A stretch of DNA of 32,053 bases from Microbulbifer mangrovi (GCF_002009015.1 NZ_LZDE01000305.1:1-32053); one strand, 5' to 3'. Numbered from the stretch's first letter, positions 18,733 through 26,657 are shown. The notes: generated by a model from the letters alone, not told the origin. Translations and numbers: made by a program.

Positions 18733-18738
18733 AATAAT
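18733..18738 (+). promoter_or_regulatory. Candidate -10 box before the GH5 leader
   Basis: AATAAT, one mismatch from TATAAT, directly after the stop of the EF-hand gene. The -35 at 17 bp (TTATTC) is weak. A start near 18745 would place the structured leader at the very 5' end of the transcript. Confidence 0.3.
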
Positions 18739-18759
18739 GATTCACACAGGATGGAATTA

Positions 18760-18896
18760 ATGGTGCAGCAGTGCGGGCAGGCGGTGCCCGCTGCACAGGA
18801 GTGAGGTAGGGCAGGAAGCCGGGTGCGAACCGGGCCCGTGTTGAGCCGTCACTGTTTCCCAGTAGCGGCCCGTATTCGCGCCAGACAAAAAACCGA
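18760..18896 (+). ncRNA. Structured leader resembling a cobalamin-riboswitch core
   Basis: Candidate cis-regulatory RNA before the GH5 gene. Visible elements, in the order of a cobalamin aptamer, are: GGT at 18762-18764; a GC-rich hairpin GCGGGC/GCCCGC (18773-18791) extended by TGCA/TGCA; the core GGAAGCC then CCGG-GTGCGAA-CCGG (18814-18833), close to the family consensus GGGAA..CCGGTGCGAATCCGG; GTCACTG (18848-18854) with ACTG/CAGT able to pair; and GCCAGA...ACC (18880-18894), recalling the 3' B12-box CAGGAGACC. The canonical CCCGCAACTGT segment is not clear and the peripheral arm is short, so it could be a variant, a degenerate element or a chance likeness. It ends about 18 bp before the GGAGAG ribosome site of the cellulase, a position suited to translational control. 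Confidence 0.38.
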
Positions 18897-18924
18897 AATA
18901 CTCGATAGCGATTGGAGAGAAGAG

Positions 18925-20925
18925 ATGGAAGTAAAAACAATACAAAGGCGGGCCATGTATAAGGCCTTCGCCAAAGCTGGTCTGGTGATGTGGCTGGGGA
19001 CATCTTCCGCTGCACTGCTGGCAGCAGAAGCGGAAATGAAGATCGTCAATGATTGGGGCGGCGGTTTCCAGGGGGAGATCGTCGTTGTCAATGATGGCAG
19101 TGAGCCGCTCACCGACTGGTCCGTGTCTTTTAATATGGATGTGGATATCAATAACCTGTGGAACGGGGTAATTGAGTCCCAGAGCGCCAGCCAGTATGTG
19201 GTGGCTGCTGCAGATTACAACGGCACCATTGCGCCGGGCGCGCAAGTGAGTGTCGGATTTATTGCGTATCCCGGTGGTCTGGCGCCGGCGGAAGTGACGG
19301 TGATAGGTGACGATGGAGGATCTTCCTCCGGTGGCGGTTCATCCAGTTCTTCGAGCTCATCAAGTTCGTCCAGTTCTTCGAGTTCATCAAGCTCCTCCAG
19401 CTCTTCTAGTGGCGGCTCGTCGAGTTCATCCAGTTCCTCAAGCGGCGGTTCCTCAAGTTCTTCCAGTTCTTCGGGAAGCAGTTCCTCGAGCTCGTCTGGC
19501 GGTAGCTCTTCCGGTTCCGGCCGATTCCGAGTGGATGATTCCGGCAATATCACCAAGAACGGTGAGGTCATTCCGATGAATTGCGGTTCCTGGTTCGGCC
19601 TCGAAGGACGCCACGAACCTTCCAACGACCAGACCAATCCCAGCGGCGCCCCGATGGAGCTCTATGTGGGCAATACCTTCTGGGCCAATGGCAACTCCGG
19701 TACCGGCCGCACTATTCAGCAGACCATGAGCGAAATCACCGCGATGGGCGTGAACGTGGTGCGCTTCCCGGTTGCACCGCAGACTCTGGATCCGAATGAT
19801 CCACAGGGCAGCGGCAGCGTGTTGAAAAACCATGAGTCGGTGCTGGTGCCCAACGCGCGCCAGGCGATGGAGGAATTCATTATCGCCGCGGACCAGAACG
19901 GTATCGAAGTGATGCTGGATATCCACTCCTGCTCCAACTATGTGGGCTGGCGTGCGGGCCGCCTGGATGCGCGTCCGCCGTATGTGGATCGCGATCGCGA
20001 CATGTATGACTTCCCGCGCGAAGATAGTTCCTGTGCAGCCACCGGCAACCCGGATTCCGTTACCCGGGTACAGGAATACAACCGTGATATCTGGCTCGAT
20101 AACCTGCGCGAGCTGGCCGGTCTGGAAGCCGAGCTGGGTGTGGATAACATTATCGGTATCGATATCTACAACGAGCCCTGGGACTACACCTGGGACGAGT
20201 GGAAAAGCCTGACCGAAGATGCCTTCGCCGCGATCAATGAAGTCAACCCGAACACCCTGTTGTTCGTGCAGGGGATCTCCGCCACCGCGGGTAACCAGGA
20301 CGGAAGCCCGGAAACCATCACTCAGGTGCCCCACGGCGATGAGCTGACCAATCCAAACTGGGGGGAAAACCTGTTCGAAGCCGGCAACAACCCACCGGAT
20401 ATCCCCAAAGACCGCCTGGTATGGTCTCCGCACACTTACGGTCCCTCGGTATTCGTACAGAAAGGCTTTATGGACGTGGCATCGCAGCCGGAGTGCGAAG
20501 GGCTTGAAGGCGATGTCGCGGGTGACGCCGGCTGTAATATCGTGATTGACCCGGAGTTTCTGCGTCAGGGCTGGGACGAGCACTTCGGCTACCTGCGCGA
20601 AATGGGCTACGCGGTTGTAGTCGGCGAGTTCGGCGGCAACATGGACTGGCCGGCCAAAGCCACTCTGCGCGATCAGGCCCGCTGGGATCATATCCAGCCC
20701 GGTGTTGTGGATATCCAGTGGCAGGAAGCCTTTGTGGATTACATGGTCGAGAAAAATATCCAGGGTTGCTACTGGTCCATCAACCCGGAATCCGGCGATA
20801 CCGGCGGCTGGTACGGTCACGCCTACGACCCGCAGAGCAATACCGCGGGCTGGGGGGAATGGCTCGACTTCGACCAGCGCAAGACCAACTTGCTGAACCG
20901 CTTGTGGACAAATTCGTCCGAATAA
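18925..20925 (+). CDS. Secreted CBM2-polySer-GH5 endoglucanase
   Basis: Extracellular cellulase, 666 aa. Order: signal peptide (residues 1 to about 34), CBM2 cellulose-binding module (37-128), Ser/Gly linker (129-201, including 24 serines in a row), GH5 catalytic domain (202-666). GH5 retaining catalysts are visible: acid/base E417 in IYNEPWDY and nucleophile E568 in VVGEFGGN, with conserved IHSCSNY and WSPHTYGPS. It should cut internal beta-1,4-glucosidic bonds of cellulose; the GH5 subfamily was not assigned. The ATG at 18925 follows GGAGAGAAGAG, and the upstream extension is excluded because it reads through the structured leader. The CBM2 keeps two exposed tryptophans (W44, W79) but has Y115 at the third site and lacks the usual cysteine pair. 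A strong terminator follows. Confidence 0.93.
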   Translation: MEVKTIQRRAMYKAFAKAGLVMWLGTSSAALLAAEAEMKIVNDWGGGFQGEIVVVNDGSEPLTDWSVSFNMDVDINNLWNGVIESQSASQYVVAAADYNGTIAPGAQVSVGFIAYPGGLAPAEVTVIGDDGGSSSGGGSSSSSSSSSSSSSSSSSSSSSSSSGGSSSSSSSSSGGSSSSSSSSGSSSSSSSGGSSSGSGRFRVDDSGNITKNGEVIPMNCGSWFGLEGRHEPSNDQTNPSGAPMELYVGNTFWANGNSGTGRTIQQTMSEITAMGVNVVRFPVAPQTLDPNDPQGSGSVLKNHESVLVPNARQAMEEFIIAADQNGIEVMLDIHSCSNYVGWRAGRLDARPPYVDRDRDMYDFPREDSSCAATGNPDSVTRVQEYNRDIWLDNLRELAGLEAELGVDNIIGIDIYNEPWDYTWDEWKSLTEDAFAAINEVNPNTLLFVQGISATAGNQDGSPETITQVPHGDELTNPNWGENLFEAGNNPPDIPKDRLVWSPHTYGPSVFVQKGFMDVASQPECEGLEGDVAGDAGCNIVIDPEFLRQGWDEHFGYLREMGYAVVVGEFGGNMDWPAKATLRDQARWDHIQPGVVDIQWQEAFVDYMVEKNIQGCYWSINPESGDTGGWYGHAYDPQSNTAGWGEWLDFDQRKTNLLNRLWTNSSE

Positions 20926-20936
20926 CCTGGCGGACT

Positions 20937-20970
20937 AAAAAGCCGGTGCCGCGATGGCACCGGCTTTTTT
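20937..20970. terminator. Strong terminator between GH5 and GH6 genes
   Basis: AAAAA, then GCCGGTGCC-GCGAT-GGCACCGGC (perfect 9-bp stem) and TTTTTT. It is symmetrical enough to work in both directions. Only 45 bp lie between it and the GH6 start, so GH6 is either driven by a promoter in that gap or made by read-through. Confidence 0.92.
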
Positions 20971-21015
20971 CCCATCACAAACATTTGATAACAAAACAAT
21001 CATTGGATAGCGATC

Positions 21016-22869
21016 ATGAAACAGATACCGAAAAGGTTGCTGTTAGTGTGCACCTGTGCGCTCGCATTAATGCTGAGTGCGGTTCAGGCGTTCGCAGCGC
21101 AGGCAACCATGCAAATAACCAACGACTGGGGTGCCGGTTTCCAGGGGGAAATCACGGTGGTCAACGATGGCAGTACCCCGCTGACCAACTGGACGCTCAG
21201 CTTCGATATGCCGGTGGAGATTGGCAATATCTGGAACGGCGTCGTCACCTCCCAGGATGGCGCCAGCTATGTGGTCGCCTCCGCGGGCTATAACGACACC
21301 ATTCCCGCTGGCGGCCAGGTGAGTGTGGGCTTTATCGCGTTCCCCGGAGGTCTCGCGCCAGTAGCGGTGACCGTGGACGGGGACGGCGGTGGCAGTGGTT
21401 CCTCTGGCGGCAGCTCGTCCAGTAGTTCGAGCAGTTCTTCCAGCAGCTCGTCCAGTAGCAGTTCTTCGAGCAGTTCATCGAGCTCCTCTTCCAGCTCCTC
21501 TTCCAGTTCTTCCTCTAGCTCTTCCTCTTCGAGCTCTTCATCCAGCGGCAGCTCCAGCAGCTCCGGTTCCTCCAGCGGCAGTACGTCCAGCTCTTCCAGC
21601 AGCTCTGGTAGCAGCAGTGGTTCCGGTGTGCGTCACGACAACCCCTTTGCCGCCTCGGGCAAGTGGTATGTGAACCCGGACTGGGCCGCGAACGCGTTGA
21701 ACGAGCCGGGTGGTGCTGCCATTGCCGATGTCAGCTCTGCGGTGTGGATGGATCGCATCGGCGCGCTTACCGACGGTCTCGGCCTGAGGGGGCACCTGGA
21801 CGAAGCTCTGGCCCAGGGGGCCGACTTGTTTATGGTGGTGGTGTACAACCTGCCCAACCGCGATTGCGCGGCACTCGCCTCCAACGGTGAACTACTGATT
21901 GCGGAAAACGGCTTCGCGCGCTATCAAACGGAATATATCGATCCACTGGTGGCGATCCTCGCAGACCCCGCCTACGCGGATCTGAATATCGTCACCATCA
22001 TCGAGGTGGATTCCCTGCCGAACCTGATTACCAATATCAGCCTGCCGGATTGCCAGGAGGCCAATGGTCCCGGCGGTTATCGCGATGGTATTCGCTATGC
22101 CCTGAACCAGCTTTCACAACTGGACAATGTCTATTCCTATGTGGATATCGCCCACTCCGGTTGGCTCGGCTGGAGCAGCAACTTCGGTCCGGCGGTGAAC
22201 CTGATCGGTGATGTGGTGGAGTCCACCGATGCGGGCTGGGGCAGCATTGCCGGTTTCGTTACCAACTCCGCCAACTACACCCCGGTGGAGGAACCCTACC
22301 TGCCGGATCCCACCCTGAATGTGGGCGGCCAGCCGGTACGCTCGGCAGATTTCTACGAGTGGAACGATTACCTGGAAGAGCTCACCTTCGCCCAGGACTG
22401 GCGCGATGCGATGATCGCCCGCGGCGCACCACAGACACTCGGTATGCTGATCGATACCGGTCGCAACGGCTGGGGTGGCCCCGACAGACCCACGGGTCCG
22501 TCGACCAGTACCGATCTCAACACCTTCGTGAACGAGTCCCGCATTGATCGCCGGGTACATCGCGGCAACTGGTGTAACCAGGCCGGCGGTGTCGGCTTCC
22601 GTCCGCAGGCAGCACCGGCTCCCGGTATCGACGCCTACGTGTGGGTGAAACCGCAGGGGGAATCCGACGGTGTGAGTGACCCCAACTTCACCCCGGATCC
22701 CAACGACCCGGCCAAACAGCACGATCCGATGTGTGACCCGAACGCCCAGAATCGTTACGACAACTCTGTTGGTACCGGTGCCCTGGACAATGCGCCGCAC
22801 GCGGGCCGCTGGTTCCCTGAAGCCTTCCAGGTACTGGTAGAAAACGCCTACCCACCCCTGGAAGAGTGA
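21016..22869 (+). CDS. Secreted CBM2-polySer-GH6 cellobiohydrolase
   Basis: Extracellular cellulase, 617 aa. Order: signal peptide (to about residue 28), CBM2 (30-121), Ser/Gly linker (about 124-204, with 45 consecutive serines at 133-177), GH6 catalytic domain (205-617). GH6 signature 1 is VVYNLPNRDCAA, with the catalytic acid D283 in NRDC. The second block is IIEVDSLPN, and the C-terminal HAGRWFPEAF and AWVKP-like YVWVKPQGESDG loops match bacterial exo-acting cellobiohydrolases. The enzyme inverts configuration and releases cellobiose, probably from non-reducing ends, complementing the upstream GH5. The CBM2 is a close relative of the one in GH5, with W38 and W73 kept and F109 at the third site. 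The ribosome site (GGAT) is weak. Confidence 0.93.
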   Translation: MKQIPKRLLLVCTCALALMLSAVQAFAAQATMQITNDWGAGFQGEITVVNDGSTPLTNWTLSFDMPVEIGNIWNGVVTSQDGASYVVASAGYNDTIPAGGQVSVGFIAFPGGLAPVAVTVDGDGGGSGSSGGSSSSSSSSSSSSSSSSSSSSSSSSSSSSSSSSSSSSSSSSSSSSSGSSSSSGSSSGSTSSSSSSSGSSSGSGVRHDNPFAASGKWYVNPDWAANALNEPGGAAIADVSSAVWMDRIGALTDGLGLRGHLDEALAQGADLFMVVVYNLPNRDCAALASNGELLIAENGFARYQTEYIDPLVAILADPAYADLNIVTIIEVDSLPNLITNISLPDCQEANGPGGYRDGIRYALNQLSQLDNVYSYVDIAHSGWLGWSSNFGPAVNLIGDVVESTDAGWGSIAGFVTNSANYTPVEEPYLPDPTLNVGGQPVRSADFYEWNDYLEELTFAQDWRDAMIARGAPQTLGMLIDTGRNGWGGPDRPTGPSTSTDLNTFVNESRIDRRVHRGNWCNQAGGVGFRPQAAPAPGIDAYVWVKPQGESDGVSDPNFTPDPNDPAKQHDPMCDPNAQNRYDNSVGTGALDNAPHAGRWFPEAFQVLVENAYPPLEE

Positions 22870-22914
22870 TGACACTCTAACCCGGCTGCCGCGATTTGGC
22901 GGCGGCGCATCTCA

Positions 22915-22945
22915 CGGCTACCGGGACAACCGGTGGCCGTTTTTT
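22915..22945 (+). terminator. Rho-independent terminator after GH6
   Basis: CGGCTACCGG pairs with CCGGTGGCCG (10 bp, one G-U pair), loop GACAA, then six T. Confidence 0.88.
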
Positions 22946-23232
22946 GTCTGTGTTCTCCCACTTCCCACCGCCCATAAAAGTGGGACTCACCTGTATGAAA
23001 GTGGCAACAGCCGGTGCCCTGGCACCGTGCTACTGTCTGCCGCTGCACTGGAAGTTCCCGCTGCCCCATCACCGGACACAATCGGGGTGAGGCGGGGAGT
23101 GGTTGGTGCTGTCTGGTGCGTCTCAGTAACTGGAGTATTAGGCGTTCCCCGTAGGTTGCGCCCGGGTGCTCCCGTGACCAGGCATTCAGACAATGGTGAT
23201 GCAGGGACAATAACTATCATAAGAGGTGAACT
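22946..23232. other. Leader region of the sugar-transporter gene
   Basis: Together with the terminator, 363 bp separate GH6 from the transporter gene. No coding region is supported here. It contains one perfect inverted repeat (listed separately) and an AGAGGTGA ribosome site just before the transporter ATG. No clear promoter pair was found. Confidence 0.5.
23012..23027. promoter_or_regulatory. 16-bp palindrome, possible operator
   Basis: CGGTGCC-CT-GGCACCG is a perfect 7-bp inverted repeat with a 2-bp centre, the geometry of a dimeric repressor site. It lies about 205 bp upstream of the transporter and could instead fold as an mRNA hairpin. No regulator gene is nearby to support it. Confidence 0.3.
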
Positions 23233-24504
23233 ATGGCCGGGATCCAGGCTCCAGTGACCAATATAAATACCGATGCGGGCTCCTCCGCTAACGCTGCCGG
23301 CGGTAACTTTCGCTTTGCGCTGACCGCGCTGACCGTGCTGTTTTTTATGTGGGGCTTTCTTACCTGCCTCAACGATATTCTGATTCCTCACCTGAAAGCG
23401 GTTTTCAACCTGAGCTACACCCAGGCCATGTTGATCCAGTTCTGCTTCTTTGGTGCCTACGCCACGGTGTCACTGCCGGCGGGCGCACTGGTAAAACGTA
23501 TCGGCTACCAGAAGGGGATTGTGGGAGGCCTCACAGTCGCGGCAGTGGGTTGTCTACTGTTTTACCCGGCAGCCGAAAGCCACTCCTATCCGGTCTTCCT
23601 GGGGGCGCTGTTTGTGCTGGCCTCGGGCATTACCCTGCTGCAGGTCTCGGCCAACCCTTATGTGACCGCACTCGGTGATCCAGCCACCGCATCCAGTCGC
23701 CTGACCATGACCCAGGCGTTCAATTCTCTGGGTACAACGGTCGCCCCCTTTTTCGGCGGTGTCCTGATTCTTTCAGCGGCCACGGTTGGCGCAGAGGCCC
23801 TGAGTGCCGACGCGGAAGCGGACGCGGTCAAGATTCCTTACCTGATGCTGGCTGGTGTTCTGGCGGCGCTGGCGGTGATCTTCAGTCGTCTGAAATTGCC
23901 CAAAATCGAGATGGAAGCAAACCGTACCGTAACGGCTGAAGGGGACTCTGTATGGTCCCACCGCCATCTGGTGCTGGGCGCGGTCGGTATTTTTGTGTAT
24001 GTGGGCGCTGAGGTGTCCATCGGCAGCTTCCTGGTGAACTTCCTCGGTCTCGATAGCGTTGCGGCGTTGGAAGAGGCCAAGGCGGCGCATTACATCGCCT
24101 ACTACTGGGGTGGTGCCATGGTAGGGCGCTTTATCGGCGCAGTGGTCATGCGCTCGGTATCGCCGGGGCTGGTGCTGGCGTTCAATGCGGGGGCGGCCAT
24201 CCTGCTGGTGTTTGCCGCGATTCTCGGTTCTGGTTCGCTGGCCATGTGGGCCATCCTGCTGGTGGGACTGTTCAACTCGATCATGTTCCCGACCATTTTC
24301 AGTCTCGCACTTCAGGGACTGGGCAAGCAGGCGGGGCAGGCATCCGGGGTGTTGTGTCTGGCCATTGTTGGTGGTGCCATCGTGCCGCTGATCCAGGGCG
24401 TTGTGGCGGACACCGCAGGCCTGCAGATTTCCTTTCTGGTACCGGTGGTATGTTACCTGTATATCGCTTACTACGGTCTCAAGGGATCGAAAGTCGCTGA
24501 CTGA
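23233..24504 (+). CDS. gluP: FHS-family sugar:H+ symporter (GluP/FucP-like)
   Basis: Inner-membrane MFS transporter of the fucose/galactose/glucose:H+ symporter family, 423 aa with about twelve membrane helices. Diagnostic blocks are [19 protein letters not shown] in helix 1, [23 protein letters not shown] after helix 2, [11 protein letters not shown] and the [16 protein letters not shown] segment. Substrate cannot be read reliably from sequence; glucose or galactose is most likely by similarity, and the adjacent cellulases favour glucose. The GluP symbol is therefore provisional. The ATG has AGAGGTGA at a good distance. A perfect terminator follows, shared with the convergent DUF1540 gene. 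Confidence 0.85.
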   Translation: MAGIQAPVTNINTDAGSSANAAGGNFRFALTALTVLFFMWGFLTCLNDILIPHLKAVFNLSYTQAMLIQFCFFGAYATVSLPAGALVKRIGYQKGIVGGLTVAAVGCLLFYPAAESHSYPVFLGALFVLASGITLLQVSANPYVTALGDPATASSRLTMTQAFNSLGTTVAPFFGGVLILSAATVGAEALSADAEADAVKIPYLMLAGVLAALAVIFSRLKLPKIEMEANRTVTAEGDSVWSHRHLVLGAVGIFVYVGAEVSIGSFLVNFLGLDSVAALEEAKAAHYIAYYWGGAMVGRFIGAVVMRSVSPGLVLAFNAGAAILLVFAAILGSGSLAMWAILLVGLFNSIMFPTIFSLALQGLGKQAGQASGVLCLAIVGGAIVPLIQGVVADTAGLQISFLVPVVCYLYIAYYGLKGSKVAD

Positions 24505-24543
24505 CCGGGCGTTACTGCGTTCCCAGCACCTGGTGCTGAAGTT

Positions 24544-24580
24544 AAAAAAGGGAGGAAAGCCTGGGCTTTCCTCCCTTTTT
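24544..24580. terminator. Bidirectional terminator between the transporter and DUF1540 genes
   Basis: AAAAAA, then GGGAGGAAAGCC-TG-GGCTTTCCTCCC (12-bp perfect inverted repeat) and TTTTT. It serves the plus-strand transporter and, reading leftward, the minus-strand DUF1540 gene. Confidence 0.93.
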
Positions 24581-24601
24581 CGTTTGTAAGTGTCGTCCGG
24601 C

Positions 24602-24892
24602 TCAGTGGGCGTAGGTCAGGCAGTTGACCGAATCACCGCTGTAGCCGAGCTCGATCTGCTCAGCGCTGCACTCGAAATCCTCGTTGTGACTGCAGCCAGT
24701 GACTTTGCAGGCACCTACGCCAGCAACGCGCGCGCGCTTGGTGTGCTGGTGGTTGCTGAAAAAGGTATCGCAATCCGGATCTTCACCGTCGCCAATGGTG
24801 ATGGCGCGGGCGTGACAGGCGGAATCGGTATTGTAGGCGCACTCGGTGGCGGCACAGCTGCTTACTTCTGGCATGTCGGTAGCAATGATCAT
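24602..24892 (-). CDS. Double DUF1540 cysteine-rich small protein
   Basis: Function unknown; 96 aa, soluble, no signal peptide. It consists of two tandem DUF1540 units, each with four cysteines in near-identical spacing: C13-C18-C26-C41 and C62-C67-C75-C91. The first unit reads SCAATECAYNTDSACHARAI and the second ACKVTGCSHNEDFECSAEQI. Such an arrangement suggests a metal-binding module, which is an inference. AAGAGA precedes the ATG on the minus strand, and a promoter with a perfect -35 box is visible upstream. It is divergent from the catalase gene. Confidence 0.88.
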   Translation of the reverse strand: MIIATDMPEVSSCAATECAYNTDSACHARAITIGDGEDPDCDTFFSNHQHTKRARVAGVGACKVTGCSHNEDFECSAEQIELGYSGDSVNCLTYAH

Positions 24893-24940
24893 GGCGCAAT
24901 TCTCTTTTGATTATCCTGGAAGGATCAAACTCCCGCATTG

Positions 24941-24968
24941 AGCCTAGTTGAGGGGGCATGGGTGTCAA
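24941..24968 (-). promoter_or_regulatory. Candidate sigma-70 promoter for the DUF1540 gene
   Basis: On the minus strand: TTGACA (24968-24963, perfect -35), 16-bp spacer, TAGGCT (24946-24941, weak -10). The start would be about 40 bp upstream of the ATG. Confidence 0.45.
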
Positions 24969-25030
24969 ATTAACTGGCGTGTGAATGCGCCTGTCCCGTT
25001 GATGTCCAGTTGGCGCAATAATCGTCACTC

Positions 25031-25044
25031 TTGATCTGGATCAA
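25031..25044. promoter_or_regulatory. Perfect FNR/Anr box upstream of the catalase gene
   Basis: TTGATCTGGATCAA equals the FNR/Anr consensus TTGAT-N4-ATCAA at all ten defined positions. A weak -10 (AAGAAT, 25066-25071) lies at the distance expected for a class II site centred near -41.5, which would activate the catalase in low oxygen. The box is bracketed by two copies of AATCGTCACT (25020-25029 and 25043-25052). Confidence 0.75.
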
Positions 25045-25136
25045 TCGTCACTTTTCATGGGAGAGAAGAATCGCCGCTTGCTCCGGCTCGCTGCGAGTTA
25101 CTGATACTGGCGAGTCAATGGAAAGAGGTATCCGCC

Positions 25137-26579
25137 ATGAGCAGTAACAAATTGACCACTTCCGCCGGCGCGCCTATCGCCGACGACAACAACAGCATTT
25201 CTGCTGGTGAGCGCGGCCCGCTGACGTTCGACAATTTCCGGATGTTCGAGAAGCTGGCGCATTTCAACCGCGAGCGAATTCCAGAACGTGTGGTGCACGC
25301 GCGCGGTACCGGCGCCTATGGCACCTTCCGTCTGAGTAAGGACATGAGTGACTGGACCATTGCCGACTTTCTGCAACAAGCGGGATCGGATACCGAGGTT
25401 TTCGTGCGTTTTTCTACGGTAGGCGGCGGTCAGGACTCCAGCGACTACGCGCGGGACCCCCGTGGTTTTGCCATCAAGTTTTACACCAAAGAGGGAAACT
25501 TCGATCTGGTGGGGAACAACACACCGGTGTTCTTCCTGAATGATCCATCCAAGTTTCCGGACTTTGTTCACTCGCAGAAAAAGAACCCGCGCAGCAACTT
25601 ACCGGACCCGGCGGCGAGCTTTGAGTACTGGGCCAATCACCCGCAATCATTGCATCAGATGACCATACTCATGTCGGATCGGGGAATTCCCCTCAGTTAT
25701 CGGCATATGCATGGCTTTGGATCGCACACCTTCAGTTTCTGGAATAAAAAAGGCGAGCGCTTCTGGGTGAAGTGGCACCTGAAAACCCAGCAGGGAATCA
25801 AGAATGTTCGCAGCGAGGATGCGGCAAATTATCCGGCTTTCGGCGCCCAGCAGGACCTGGTGGAATCTATTGATGCCGGTGATTATCCAAAGTGGAAAGT
25901 GCAACTGCAGATACTCTCCGAAGAGCAGGCAAAAAAACTGTCGGTAAATCCGTTCGACCTCACCAAAGTGTGGCCGCACGATGAAGCGCCGCTTGTGGAT
26001 ATCGGGATGCTGGAGTTGAGCCGCAATGTGGAAAACTATTTTGCCGAGACCGAGCAGGCCGCATTTGCACCCAGCAATCTGGTACCGGGGATCGGCGCGT
26101 CTCCAGACAAGATGCTACAGGCGCGCCTGTTTGCCTATCAGGACGCACATCGCTACCGCGTGGGCGCCAACGTGAACAGCATTCCGGTGAATGCGCCCAA
26201 ATGCCCGGTGAACCACTATCAGCGCGATGGGGCCTTTGCCGCTAGTCAGGGCCGCGGGGTGCACTTTTTCCCTAATGACCGTATCAATCAGGGCGCACCG
26301 GTACCGGAGCCATCCGTAGCCGAACCGCCCATGCCATTGGAGCGGGACGCGTGGGTGAAACCCCACAGCCAGGATAACCTCGATTATTACTCTCAGGCCG
26401 GAGCGCTGTTCCGCCTGATGGGGGACGACCAGAAGCAACAGCTTGTGGATAACATTGCCGGCGGTTTGTGTCAGGCCAGCGCGTCGATCCAGCAACGCAT
26501 GCTGGTGCAGTTCGGCAAAGCGGACGCTGTGTATGCCGAGATGGTAAAAGCGGCTTTGGATTCCGCACTGGAATCGTGA
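25137..26579 (+). CDS. katA: Monofunctional haem catalase (small subunit)
   Basis: Converts two hydrogen peroxide molecules to water and oxygen; cytoplasmic tetramer in related enzymes. The 480-aa length is that of small-subunit catalases. Active-site motif FNRERIPERVVHARGTGAYG carries the distal histidine H54, N127 lies in VGNNTPVFF, and the proximal haem ligand is Y334 in RLFAYQDAHRYR. No signal peptide. AGAGG precedes the ATG at a good distance. A perfect FNR/Anr box upstream suggests oxygen-linked control, as known for katA of Pseudomonas aeruginosa; no OxyR site was identified. A strong terminator closes the gene. Confidence 0.96.
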   Translation: MSSNKLTTSAGAPIADDNNSISAGERGPLTFDNFRMFEKLAHFNRERIPERVVHARGTGAYGTFRLSKDMSDWTIADFLQQAGSDTEVFVRFSTVGGGQDSSDYARDPRGFAIKFYTKEGNFDLVGNNTPVFFLNDPSKFPDFVHSQKKNPRSNLPDPAASFEYWANHPQSLHQMTILMSDRGIPLSYRHMHGFGSHTFSFWNKKGERFWVKWHLKTQQGIKNVRSEDAANYPAFGAQQDLVESIDAGDYPKWKVQLQILSEEQAKKLSVNPFDLTKVWPHDEAPLVDIGMLELSRNVENYFAETEQAAFAPSNLVPGIGASPDKMLQARLFAYQDAHRYRVGANVNSIPVNAPKCPVNHYQRDGAFAASQGRGVHFFPNDRINQGAPVPEPSVAEPPMPLERDAWVKPHSQDNLDYYSQAGALFRLMGDDQKQQLVDNIAGGLCQASASIQQRMLVQFGKADAVYAEMVKAALDSALES

Positions 26580-26626
26580 CCCTGGAGATAACTTTGTAGA
26601 ACCTGATGGATTCCTGATTCTCAGCG

Positions 26627-26657
26627 AGAGCGGCGGGGGACACCCGCCGCTCTTTTT
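26627..26657 (+). terminator. Rho-independent terminator after the catalase gene
   Basis: AGAGCGGCGGG pairs with CCCGCCGCTCT (11-bp perfect stem, loop GGACA), followed by a T tract. Confidence 0.92.

Noticed and set aside
19321-19512. Repetitive DNA in the GH5 linker that could be read as a tandem repeat or satellite.
   Set aside because: It encodes the Ser/Gly linker in frame with mixed serine codons; the repetition is at the protein level.
19453-20820. A 455-codon open frame antisense to the GH5 cellulase.
   Set aside because: Shadow of the GH5 gene; composition is typical of antisense translation and no ribosome site or family motif is visible.
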